This document shows, one piece after another, positions 11,701 to 21,396 of a DNA stretch of 64,000 nucleotides (positions are counted from its first letter, which is position 1; each line of letters opens with the position of its first letter). The DNA comes from Zarea fungicola (lineage: Eukaryota; Ascomycota; Sordariomycetes; Hypocreales; Cordycipitaceae), in the NCBI GenBank assembly GCA_900169235.1, contig FWCC01000162.1, positions 142,464-206,463 on the forward strand, read 5' to 3'. The position numbers and the translations under genes are program-made. Under the pieces are notes generated by a model that had not been told where the DNA came from, searched no databases, and was given only the letters and a program-made list of their open reading frames with translations.

Positions 11701-12977
11701 ATTCCAAATACTGTACCCCGTACTGTTTGCCTTTTGACGGCCCGACTACTGCGCTGAATACTAATCAGAAAATCCATGCCCCGTCGGCCGACTTATCGTC
11801 CGTCCTGTGACCCATGCTTTGCAGCCGTTGACAGTTGCGATTTGGCATAAAGTGCACAGCCACTCAATCTAAAAACCCACTCTTGATTGCGGTGAACCAA
11901 TGATGCTCAAAGCCATTGAGATGATTAGAAAGGCGTAGGGCTGCAGGGGTGTGGGACAAGTCGCCTGAAAGGCTAAAACTATTATATAGATGAAGTTCAC
12001 TGTCAAGTTGGAAGAGGCCGCCCTTTCCCCATCGATGGAACGTTGAAGTCAGCGTCGGGTGGACCGTGGGGGGTTTACGGGGTCATCGGCTAACACAACT
12101 CACAGCCGTATTTTTAGAATGATTCACGTCTAGTTAGTTGCGGCACGCATGGGGTCTCGTGTTAAGTTGCAAATAATATGGACTTTTTTGCTCCAAATAC
12201 CCTCGGCCCCCGGCAGTTCCTGCGGGTTACGTACGCTGCAGTATGTACGCCATCTCCACCATTCCAGCAGACTAAAATCTGACACTGTGCTAGAGGCTAC
12301 TTTAATATGTTAGCCCGCGGCTTTAATGGAACAGTTTAGCCTCAACCATTACGACTAATACAGGACATAATTATGCTGTTGCGGAGAGTGATAAAATAGA
12401 GGCGATTATGTATACCGTGGTCTGAGATGATGGCGGCTGTGGCGATATATGAGTGAGAAGATTGCACTATAGGAGGGGGAAAAAAACTTGATTAATACCC
12501 AAAATTATTGCAAGAAAATAAAAGGAGAGATACAACGGTCATGCTAGAATCCGAATCTGCCGAATCCGCTTGAATCAGCCCGGAGTCCATCTCAAAACGC
12601 TACTTCAGCCGTCCCGACGGATAACCACCACACCACCCTTGTCACTACGACTCGTTCGCGATGCCATCAGCGCTGGTCAAGACAAATTGCGGATCCCCAG
12701 TCAGTCAGAATCAATGTAACACCCGATTGGCCAACAGCCGAAAGCCCCCAACCTTGAGAGGGCGGGGGCAAATTGCACGGCAGAGCTTCGTTCAACGCTT
12801 CCTGGGGGGTGTTGACAGAGATTTCGTTTTTTTATAAAATCATTTAAATTCACTGATGTTATACAAGAGCAAAAAAAAAAAAAAAGAATTTGGTAAAAGA
12901 TCGACCCTGCGACAAATTTATGCAATAATTTGTATTGCATGCGAAGTCTCAAGCGTTGAGTGTTGTAAGTAGAAAAA
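8781..12977. other. 4.2 kb gene-poor stretch
   Basis: No convincing gene on either strand. Open frames are short, mostly lack domain signal and overlap one another in several frames (notably 10.2-10.7 kb, a locally GC-rich block). The flanks are AT-rich. A 20 bp tandem duplication lies at 10434. A run of 15 A lies near 12,870. The last few hundred bases should contain the bZIP promoter. I see no terminal repeats or transposase remnants, but a decayed element could not be recognised by eye. Confidence 0.55.
10434..10473. repeat. Tandem duplication, 20 bp unit
   Basis: The 17 bases GGTGGAAAGTGGTGCCT occur at 10434 and again at 10454, a head-to-tail duplication with a 20 bp period. It lies in a non-coding, locally GC-rich block and has no visible role. 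Confidence 0.85.
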
Positions 12978-14342
12978 ATGTCCGACATGCAGTCGGCAAG
13001 ACCACGAGCAGGCCGTCCACGCATGCAGGACACTGGCCAAGAGCCCGACCTTCAAGACGACGAGGCTGTAAGTCGACCTATTTTCTCCTCTATTTCCTTA
13101 GTTTAATGTCATTCTGTCTTATTTCTCCCTATTTCATTTCTCTAAAATTTGCTGTAAATAAAACTGACTTTGACATCAATTCAGTCCCGTCGTGTACGTA
13201 TGCGTCTTGCCCAACGTAGATATCGCTCCAAGAAACAAGACACCCTGGCTGCTGCAGAGCAAAAAGCGACTGCTCTCGAAGCCGCTCTCCGCGGCACCAT
13301 CAGCGCCTTTCGCGACCTGCAAAAGACGCTCCTTCAGCACTCTCCCGGCGTCGTACCGCTCGACGTCGCCATCGCCGTCTCGAAAACTTCCTTTGACATC
13401 TCTACACTCCTCCAGAGCAGCGGCATCCAGGTCCAGGACACGCTCGCCTGCAATCTCCTCGGCTGCGGCGGTCACAACTGCGCCCGGACCGTCTTTGCGG
13501 AGAGGCTGGTGCGCTCACCTGCCGGTTTCATGCACCACGAGCCCACGCCTCTCACGCCAGTGTCACCGCTAAACAGTGGCAGCAGCACCAGTGGTGGCGG
13601 GATGCCAGACATGCCCCTGGAGTGCTTTCGGCCGGAGCTGCTCGGTGGCATGAGCGTGCTGCCGGGAGAGCTCCTCATCGCGCAGACCATCGGCCAGGCA
13701 TCGCCGCATGCGCTGCTGGCCGAGCAGGACTACGTGGGGCGTTTCCTACCCCAGCTTCACAGAAAGATTGAAGGCCGCCTGGAGTCCGTCGTCAGGATGG
13801 CACCACCGAGGCTGCAGTGTTTAAAGTACGGCTGCACGCGCACGTCGTTTGAAACGGATGTGCCCGAGCTCGCGGGCGAGTGGCTCGAGTCTGCTGACGT
13901 CGAGGAGTACCTGGCACAGCGCGGTATCCATGTCCGCGACAAGTCCACCAAGGTCGCCACGCTGCATCTTGGCTCAGAGGGTAGTGGTGGTGGTGGTGCT
14001 GGCAGCGACGCCGACTCTTCGGATGGTAGTCCGTCCACGCAGGCGTGGGAGACAGAACTGCCCGACTGGACAATATTCGGTAAGCAGCTTGACTACAGGC
14101 AGCAGATCCCTAGCGGCACGCGGGTCGTGACGCAGGCATCACTATCAGCGTCAATAATGAACTGGATGGGGGACACGCCGACGACGCACTCGCCGTGGGT
14201 GGTGCCACAAGCGAAAATTACAATAAATGTTGATAGGCTGATACATGGCTTATCTGCGAGAGTGTTTTGCCTGGGGCCGGCACCTGGCATTCGCAGATAT
14301 CACGTCGACCAGGCCATACATGAGGCTGTGCAGTTGGTGTAG
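12978..14342 (+). CDS. bZIP transcription factor
   Basis: Exon 1 is 12978-13067 (30 codons, MSDMQSARPRAGRPRMQ...), the intron is 13068-13184 (GTAAGT...TTCAG, branch CTGAC, 117 nt) and exon 2 is 13185-14342, giving 415 residues. The basic region begins right after the splice: RRVRMRLAQRRYRSKKQ at about residues 32-48, followed by a short alanine-rich coiled coil with poor leucine heptads (LAAAEQKATALEAALRG). The middle is low complexity with acidic and glycine-serine stretches. The C terminus holds a conserved-looking helix-rich segment (INVDRLIHGLSARVFCLGPA, then PGIRRYHVDQAIHEAV). This suggests a nuclear DNA-binding regulator; targets are unknown. The next gene downstream is the broken DNA methyltransferase on the same strand, with no evidence of a functional link. 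Confidence 0.85.
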
Positions 14343-15052
14343 GGCTGATGATTAAGAATTCAATTTGCATGTATTATACCATTTCTGTTATCGCATTATT
14401 CTTTTTCAATTTATATCTATATTTTAAGTGCATTTTTAAATATGAAAATTTTAAACATTTACAACTCGCTCGTAATATATTCGGTGAATAAGCCGAGAGC
14501 GTTCGCCACTAACAGAGATTGAACAAGCGTTACGGAGCGCAGGGCTGCCACTCTACACAAAAGCAATCTCGTCCAAGAACCCCAACAGCATGGAGGTTCA
14601 ACTTGGCCCGGGAAAATCTAACCTGTATATAATCTGGCTACGCTATTATCATGTCTGCCTAATTACAACTTCACCAAACTCACTCTCTTCTCACATTAAG
14701 TGGGGTGGCAACTTTCAGTTCTCAGTGGCCTCGCTTATGAACATATAAAGGCGACGCACAATCTTCTCCCTCTCTTAAAATAATTCTAGAATTTTCAGCT
14801 ATTCTCGTACTTCTTGAAATCTTATGGTACTCATTGCGGTCGGGCCTCTCTCTGAAACTACTCCCTTTCATCATCCGCCTCTCAACGTCACTCTGAAGCT
14901 GGCTTTATGCTTATTGCTCGCACTTGTGGGAATCACTTGTTTTTTTCGCTCTTTCTTTTCTCTTTTCAAGTTTTTTGTTTCGTTTCTCTTTCGTCGAGGC
15001 TTCTTCTTTCTTTCAAGCATCATCGCTTGCTTGGAGTAGCATACTTGCACGC
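14343..15052. promoter_or_regulatory. Promoter region of the RID-like gene
   Basis: AT-rich 3' flank of the bZIP gene, then a pyrimidine-rich leader of the methyltransferase gene. A TATAAA lies at 14744-14749, about 300 bases before the chosen ATG, and a CT-rich tract of the kind found near fungal transcription starts covers about 14,930-15,020. Confidence 0.45.
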
Positions 15053-17176
15053 ATGGCCACCAATTCACGTAACCAAGCCGGTGTCGAATTCGACAATTAT
15101 ATCTACCAGCAGAAGGCTCGGCGCACGCGGGCATTAAGCAACGCTTCTTCAGTCACAATTCCTCTTGAGCTTGATCGGGACGAAGAGCAGCAAGAAGGCG
15201 ATTGCGACCTCCTTGGTGCAGAAGATTTCGCGCATTCCGCAATTCTACCTGACGATAATGACGACGACGACGACGATTGCATAATCATTGAAGAGGAAGG
15301 GAACGCCGATGTTTTGTACGCCAAAGAAGTCATTGACTTGACTATAGAGGACTCGGAGCAACGAAACCAGCCTCAAAGACCCGGCGAGACGACGCTCCGT
15401 TCCGTTCTGACACCCGATGGTACGAGCATTAAGCCGAAAAACTTTATCAAGGTCGCCAACACCTTTCTCGGGGAGCTCGAGATTAGCTTTGTTTACGTCA
15501 CCGCCATTATCCGCGACAGGTATGGCACGACGCTGATCCGTGGGGTACCTTATGCCAAACTTGGGAATTTGAACGGCAAAATCGCGAAGAGGCCAAACGA
15601 GGTTTGCATGGTCCTGCATGTGCACAAGTATTCCAACATCGGCGACCCAAGTACGCCCAGTTTAATTGATGTCGAGCCAGGGTGCGTTAAGCAATGGCAC
15701 ACGCTCATTACCACCAATGCGCCGTACCCTGTATATGCCGTTGATCCTACGCGCCGCCGGTTGCTTGCAGAGAAGAGACCAGGGCAACAGGTATCTTGGG
15801 CCGGCAATATTGTGTGTCGGTGGAAATTGACGCTTGTATACTCAGTCAACAAGGGCAATCGAACCAAGCCAGATCAGGAGCTTCTCGAACATTTCCTTAG
15901 TGACGACGTTTCCGACAGTGCATACCGCGTCTCCGATGAAGACATATCGCGTGCATGGCGCGGGGAGCGAAAACGCGGCGGCGCCTGGAACATTCAGCCT
16001 CATCACCAAAAGCCTCTGCAAACGCCGATTGTGAGACATCCGGACCAGGCATATACCCTTTTTGACTCCTTCTGCGGCGGCGGCGGCGTGTCGCGCGGGG
16101 CCCAGGATGCCGGCTTCAGAGTGCGCCATGCCATTGACAAGGAGCCCGAGGTCTAGAGGACTTACAGGGTCAATTTCCGCGAAACGCAACTCTACAAATG
16201 CGGCATCAACGAGTACGTACGTGATGCCCGGGCGCCGTACCCCGTCGACGTGCTGCACCTCTCGCCGCCTTGCCAGGCGTTTTCGCCGGCCAACACCCAC
16301 GGCGGGCCCAACGACGCCGTGAATATCGCCGCCCTGCATACCTGTCGCGGGCTGGTGGAGAAGACGAGGCCGCGACTGGTGACGCTGGAGCAGACCTTTG
16401 GCATCACCCATGAAAAGCACATTGGCCACTTTTGGGCCCTCATCCGCGACTTCACGGACTTGGGATACTCTGTGCGCTGGAGCATTGTGAGGCTATGCAC
16501 TTGGGGCTCGCCGCAGGACCGAAAGCGACTCATTTTGATTGCGGCGGCGCCCGGCGAGCGTCTGCCCCCGCTCCCCAGGCCGACGCACTCGGAAAACGGT
16601 GACAGGCAGCGCGGTATAAAACGGTTCAACACTGTGGCGAGAACAATCGCACGTGTCCACCCCGGGGACGACTTGCACAACCTAGACAGCGTCAACTACT
16701 TTCACCCCCGTCGGGCGGCGTACAATGCTGATCGTCTCGGCTACACCATTACCACGGGAGGCAGCATGTCGCACTACCCAGATGGGACGCGTGACTTTAC
16801 GCTGCGCGAGCTTGCTTGCTTGCAAGGGTTCCCCAAGGAGCACAGGTTCTTTGGAACCAAGACAAAGATTAAACGGCAGATCGGGAATGCGTTTCCATCA
16901 AATACGGTGACATTATTGTATAAGCATTTGCATGCGTGGCTGTTGAAGGAGGATAATGCCCGGGAGTATATCGCTACAACGGCTTTGGAGGATATCATAG
17001 TCATTGACGATGACGAGCCAAGGTCATCTAGCGAGGAGAGTGATGTTTTTGAGGAAACAAGGACTTCACCGGCCATGGATGATGTAGAGATGGGGGATAT
17101 GGATGTGGATACAGAAGCGGAAGTCATCTTTGTTGGAACGAGTTCTACGCTTGATGGCGACTGTATCATGTACTAA
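15053..17176 (+). pseudogene. rid: RID/Masc1-type cytosine-5 DNA methyltransferase, broken by an in-frame TAG
   Basis: From ATG 15053 (MATNSRNQAG) the frame runs 367 codons to TAG at 16154-16156, then stays open in the same frame for 339 more codons to 17176. Motifs on both sides belong to one DNA methyltransferase: motif I FDSFCGGGGVSRGAQDAGF before the stop; after it, motif IV LSPPCQAFSPANTHGG with the catalytic Cys, EQTFGI in place of ENV, WGSPQDRKRL in place of QRR, and C-terminal FTLRELACLQGFP and RQIGNAFPS. The EQT and QDR variants are, as I recall, hallmarks of RID and Masc1, which are needed for repeat-induced point mutation and methylation induced premeiotically. The N-terminal part resembles a BAH-like region. 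The stop falls between motifs I and IV, so the truncated product would lack the catalytic Cys. No GT-AG intron removes the stop while keeping frame and motifs. Sequencing error or readthrough remain alternatives. Confidence 0.85.
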
Positions 17177-17878
17177 AATTGGGAGAGTGGCTAACAGACG
17201 CTGCTATAATAATAGGTGAAAATAACTGTCTGGTCTGAAGACTTAATAGAAAATAAAGAATACAAGAATAGCTGCAATTCTTATCTCTGGAGTATTCCAT
17301 TCAATAGTGGCTGCCGGCCTTGCGTCTCACCTGGATCTCTTGGTCGGAAGCCGAGTATATGCCGACATGGCCAAGAAAGAGGCTTGTAAGCCAACGAGCC
17401 ACATACTCACTCTGCTCGAGTCAATAATGCATCACTACCCACCAAAGCTGGCATTTTAATGCCGCAATATGTCCACAGTATCCTCTTTTGAATTTCATTC
17501 ACCGGTATTTCCACAATTACTTGCCAAGTTAGGTAACAAATGTAGGCAACGATACGTCGGCCTGATCTAATCTTATCAATCAGTTGCAGACATATTGGGC
17601 GAAGCTCCACTCTTTCTGCATCACCTGCACCAAGCCGTTGCGTTCGTTGCTTTGACCCCGACTTAAACCACCATCCTCTTTTTGGTCCCCCTCTCGCCAG
17701 TATTTTTATCACGCCACTATCAGGGAAATTTTGGCCTTTGAGGCATTTTAAGGCCTTTTTCCTTCCTCGCTACTTAAACCCAAGTGTATCAGCTCGGTCC
17801 GGACGCTCTACGTCGGGTTTCAACGTTGCGTTTGTTTGTTTCAAACTGAGCCGAGAGACAACTCTCGCCGAACCAACC
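17177..17878. promoter_or_regulatory. 3' flank of rid-like gene and promoter of CREG-like gene
   Basis: No gene is supported. The first half is AT-rich 3' flank. The half next to 17879 should be the promoter and 5' UTR of the secreted CREG-like protein, whose frame is open upstream to 17738 without a better start. Confidence 0.4.
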
Positions 17879-18787
17879 ATGAAGCTCTCATCCGCGCTGT
17901 CCCTCGTCGGCGCTGCGGCCACAGCGCTGGGGAAAACCCCGCATCACCACCGTGAACATGACGACTCTGGCATGGCGTCCGCTGCAGGCCATCACATCCC
18001 CTCGAGCTACGAGTCCGCCGTCATGGGCCGTCGCATCCTGGCTTTGACGAAGCTCGCCACGTTTTCCACCGTCTTTCCCTTGTCCGCGTCCTCTTCTTCT
18101 ACATCGCGCCGCAGCAGCCACACCTACTCCCATACCACGGCAGACAGCGGCACAGACGGCCTCCCCATCGGCCTCGTCGACTACATTGCCGACTGCGAGA
18201 CCGCCGGCAACCCCACCATCCTGGAGCTCAAAATCGGCACCACGTTCCGCAACGTCCGCGCCGGCTCCAACATTACCGTTTCCCTGCAGTGGACGCCGCC
18301 GTACCCGCCCGCCAAGCGCATCGGCGTCTTTAAGCAGTACGCCCTGTCGTGGCTCCCGTCCTTCCTGCGCGGGCATTATCATGGAGATGCGGCGGCCTCG
18401 CCGCGTAACTCTGCAGATGCCGACCTTCCCGACACCGTGCCTTACTCGGCGGACAACCTGGCCCGCTTTGCCCTCTTTGGGTACCTGGAACCGTTTGGTG
18501 CCGACGACGAGGCGCAGAGCGAGGCGCTCAAGGCGTGTTATACGGCCAAGCACCCGGACAGCAGGTACTGGCTGCCTGGCAACAAGATTCACACGAGCCA
18601 GTGGACGCGCATGGTCGTGACCAAGGTGTACTGGGTCGGCGGGTTTGGAGACCGCGCGTACATTGGATGGATCCCCGTCGAGGAGTGGAATCGTGTCACG
18701 GAGGAGGAGTGGCGGGCGATTAAACTGCCTGGTGAGACTCAGGGCTGGTCGGAGTGGAACGCCTATGACGACAATGAGGAGCTGTAG
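17879..18787 (+). CDS. Secreted CREG-like protein (FMN-binding split barrel fold)
   Basis: The chosen ATG gives a signal peptide (MKLSSALSLVGAAATALG) and 302 residues. An upstream in-frame extension to 17738 would bury this signal. The body matches the pyridoxamine 5'-phosphate oxidase-like family that includes CREG: SYESAVMGRRILALTKLATF near residues 40-60, GLVDYIADCETAGNPTILEL, RNVRAGSNITVSLQW, then LKACYTAKHPDSRYWLPG and VYWVGGFGDRAYIGWIPVEE. Fungal members are usually annotated as pyridoxamine oxidase-like; CREG itself lost cofactor binding, so enzymatic activity is uncertain. The serine-rich insert (around residues 70-85) looks like a low-complexity loop. The gene is intronless and probably secreted or vacuolar. 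Confidence 0.85.
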   Translation: MKLSSALSLVGAAATALGKTPHHHREHDDSGMASAAGHHIPSSYESAVMGRRILALTKLATFSTVFPLSASSSSTSRRSSHTYSHTTADSGTDGLPIGLVDYIADCETAGNPTILELKIGTTFRNVRAGSNITVSLQWTPPYPPAKRIGVFKQYALSWLPSFLRGHYHGDAAASPRNSADADLPDTVPYSADNLARFALFGYLEPFGADDEAQSEALKACYTAKHPDSRYWLPGNKIHTSQWTRMVVTKVYWVGGFGDRAYIGWIPVEEWNRVTEEEWRAIKLPGETQGWSEWNAYDDNEEL

Positions 18788-19599
18788 AGTGGCCCTGATG
18801 ATGTTACCTGAGGGTCCAAATTACATTGCGAGGCGCGTGCACATTGAAAGTCTGTTAACGATCTAGTTGGACCCCTTGAAAGAAATGGCCGTATAAATAA
18901 ATACTTTTTTTTTCATAACTGCTTCAGCTGAGATCTCCATGTTAACCAGATCGTCCTGTGGCTGTGTTATGCAGAGCGCCTGCATTGAGACACGGACGCA
19001 GCAACACAACCACCATTTCTGCACCTACAAGATAACCAACCCAAATATTTTTGGATGATGTAACGGGCTTTCCAGGCGATTAAATTTTAGTTTTTATACC
19101 ATTCAGCGACATCCCTAGTCATTGCGAGGTTATATCTTGCAGTATGAATCACGTGATCACCGGCCAGGGGTTCAACGGCGATGACGGCAGCGAATAAAGT
19201 TACTAGGATTTGGAGATGCAACAGTTTAGGAAATAGTTCTGGGCAGTTCTTTATTTTTTGTGCCTTTATTGCTTGATAAGAAATCGAAATCATAAATTAT
19301 TTTCATGTTCACGGAATAAAACGCAGTCTCCCCTTTCAAATTGTGTAGCCCCTTTGTACCTGCACCAATCCTGCCAGATTGAGCTTCAACGAAGCTCCGC
19401 TGCAGCTGCCAGCGAGGCTTCTCCATATCACCAACACTGCCACCCTCAGGGCCACGAACCTGCGTACTCAGCTGTACTGCGCCTAGAGCTCAACTGTCAA
19501 CGGCGCATATATACTATTGATCCATCTGCTGCCATTGGACTGCGAATCGCAGCAGCACCATCTCTCTACGCAAACAACTCCACCAGGCACCCAGCAGCA
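18788..19599. promoter_or_regulatory. Intergenic, CHS5 promoter
   Basis: AT-rich 3' flank followed by the presumed CHS5 promoter and leader. No coding region is supported. The open frame ending at 20121 crosses the CHS5 intron in another frame and is rejected. Confidence 0.45.
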
Positions 19600-20938
19600 A
19601 TGCTCGTGTCCCTCACAGTTGGCAAGGTCGACGCCGGCGTCACGGTCCTCCTGACGCCGGACAAGCGCCTTGTAAGCTCTTTGTGTCCCTTCCATGTATC
19701 CCATATACACAATTGGCATTCTTTCAAATTGTCGCCTCAAACTACAAGTAAACAGCTCGCTGACCATTGGCTCCCCCCGTTAGATCGAGTTTCCCTCTAT
19801 CCTCCTCCCGCCCAACATCTCCTCTGGGAGCATCGTCGACATCAACGTCTCCCAAAACGCCGCCAAAGAAGCCGCCGAGGATGCCAAGTTCCGTGCCCTC
19901 CAGTCCCGCATCCTGTCCTCCTTCGCCGCTGCCTCCCCCGCGACGCCAAACCTCCGTTGCCGCAACGCGACCCAGACCTCCGTCGTCCTCGAATGGGACC
20001 CCATCGACCTCGCCACGGCGGACCTCGCCTCCTTGACCCTCTACCGCAACGGCCAAAAGGCCGGCAACATCCCGCGGCCCCTCCAGATGCACAGCACCAA
20101 AATCAGCGGTCTGGCAGTTGACACCGAGTACACGTTCCACCTGGTCCTCCGCACCAGCGCGGGCACGCGCCAGAGTGAAAAAGTCGCCGTCCGCACGCAC
20201 AAGATGACGGACCTGAGCGGCGTCACCATCACGACGGGCATCCTCCCTGCCGCGGTCCGCGAATCCCTCGCGCAGGCCGTGGAGCGCATCGGCGCCAAGA
20301 TTGTCGAGGGCGTGCGCATCGACACGACGCACTTTGTCACGACCGAGGGGCGGGGCACCGCGTGGGAGAAGGCCAGGGAGACCAACATCCCCGTCGTGCG
20401 GCCGGAGTGGGTGGACGCCTGTGAGAAGAATGGACGCATCCTCGGCGTCACCAAGTTCTATCTGGATGTGATGCGGCCCGGTCCGCCCAGCGAGCCGACC
20501 ACGAATGCCACACCCACGCCCACGCCCACGCCACCCGTGCAGAAGGCGAGCCAGCTACCCCTGCCGCCTACGCCATCGGACAAGGAGCACGCAGACTCCA
20601 AGGATGAAGAGAGCGACGACGAGGAAGGCAATGACACAGTCGTTGCCAAGAAGAATGAGGAGGAGGAGGAGGCCGCGACAGGGGATGACGACGTTGGCGC
20701 ACACAAGACGGAGCAAAAGGCTCGCCGTCCGTCACATGGGGAAGAGCAAAAGATGCGCCTGGAAGACAAGGATGGACAAAAGTTGGCCGTCCGCCCGGGT
20801 GGCTCAGCGAGCAAGGATGAGAACGAGGATGAGGATGATGACGCAGAAGATGGAGATGGTGATGAGGTGCGTCCGGCGTCCAATAAGCCTGCGTCGTCAA
20901 CACCAGATGGCGATTCCTTCCAAGAAGTACAGCTGTAA
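19600..20938 (+). CDS. CHS5: Chs5, exomer core subunit (chitin synthase trafficking)
   Basis: Exon 1 is 19600-19671 (MLVSLTVGKVDAGVTVLL...), the intron is 19672-19783 (GTAAGC...GTTAG, branch GCTGAC) and exon 2 is 19784-20938, giving 408 residues. The order of domains is that of Chs5: a short N-terminal segment IEFPSILLPPNISSGSIVDI for Chs5 dimerisation and ChAP binding, a fibronectin type III domain (about 78-165, with RNATQTSVVLEWDPIDLA and KISGLAVDTEYTFHL), and a BRCT domain (about 168-255, ending PVVRPEWVDACEKNGRILGV). A Pro-Thr linker and a long Glu/Asp/Lys-rich tail follow. Exomer is recruited by Arf1 at the trans-Golgi and exports cargo such as chitin synthase. The start is fixed by homology of the first exon to the Chs5 N terminus. 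Confidence 0.96.
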
Positions 20939-21396
20939 GAGAAGCGAGAAGTGAAAGGGGAGTTGTTGGTTTGGCGGAAACTTGAGCGCAAATCAGTAGC
21001 CAGCCGACAATCTGGCGCTATCCACAGTAGGTGATTATAATTGCAAGAGAAAACAGGCTTTAATATATTTCTTTTACCGAGCTATAATAAAATACACACA
21101 ATAAATAAATACAAAGAAACAATTTTGTGATAAGTCTTGAAAAATGCCCAATAACTGTAGCAGACATGATGTGGTCATGTTAAACAAATGATATGCACAT
21201 TATGCGTCTGAGACTATGAGGGCAAGGACGTATAGATTTCTTCCACTCTCATAGTCCAGCGCAAACTCTAAAAATACAAAATAGAAAAGGCATCCTGAGA
21301 TGATGGAGGTATATCGCTGATAAGCATAATAAAGGAAAGAGAGAGAGAGAGAGAGAGAGAAAAGAACGAATAAAGCATGTTCACCGGTGCATACAT
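20939..21396. other. Convergent 3' flanks
   Basis: Space between the convergent CHS5 gene and the conserved disordered-protein gene. AT-rich with several AATAAA-like signals (around 21,080-21,110 and 21,325), consistent with two 3' ends. Contains a GA microsatellite. Confidence 0.5.
21339..21360. repeat. (GA)11 microsatellite
   Basis: Eleven consecutive GA dinucleotides just beyond the 3' end of the minus-strand gene; no role visible. Confidence 0.9.

Noticed and set aside
16061..16176. Intron that would remove the TAG in the RID-like gene
   Set aside because: Every donor and acceptor pair tested changes the frame, is under 40 nt, or deletes the conserved segment after motif I.
17888..18592. 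234-codon minus-strand frame antisense to the CREG-like gene
   Set aside because: Shadow of a GC-rich coding region; the sense frame has the signal peptide and family motifs.
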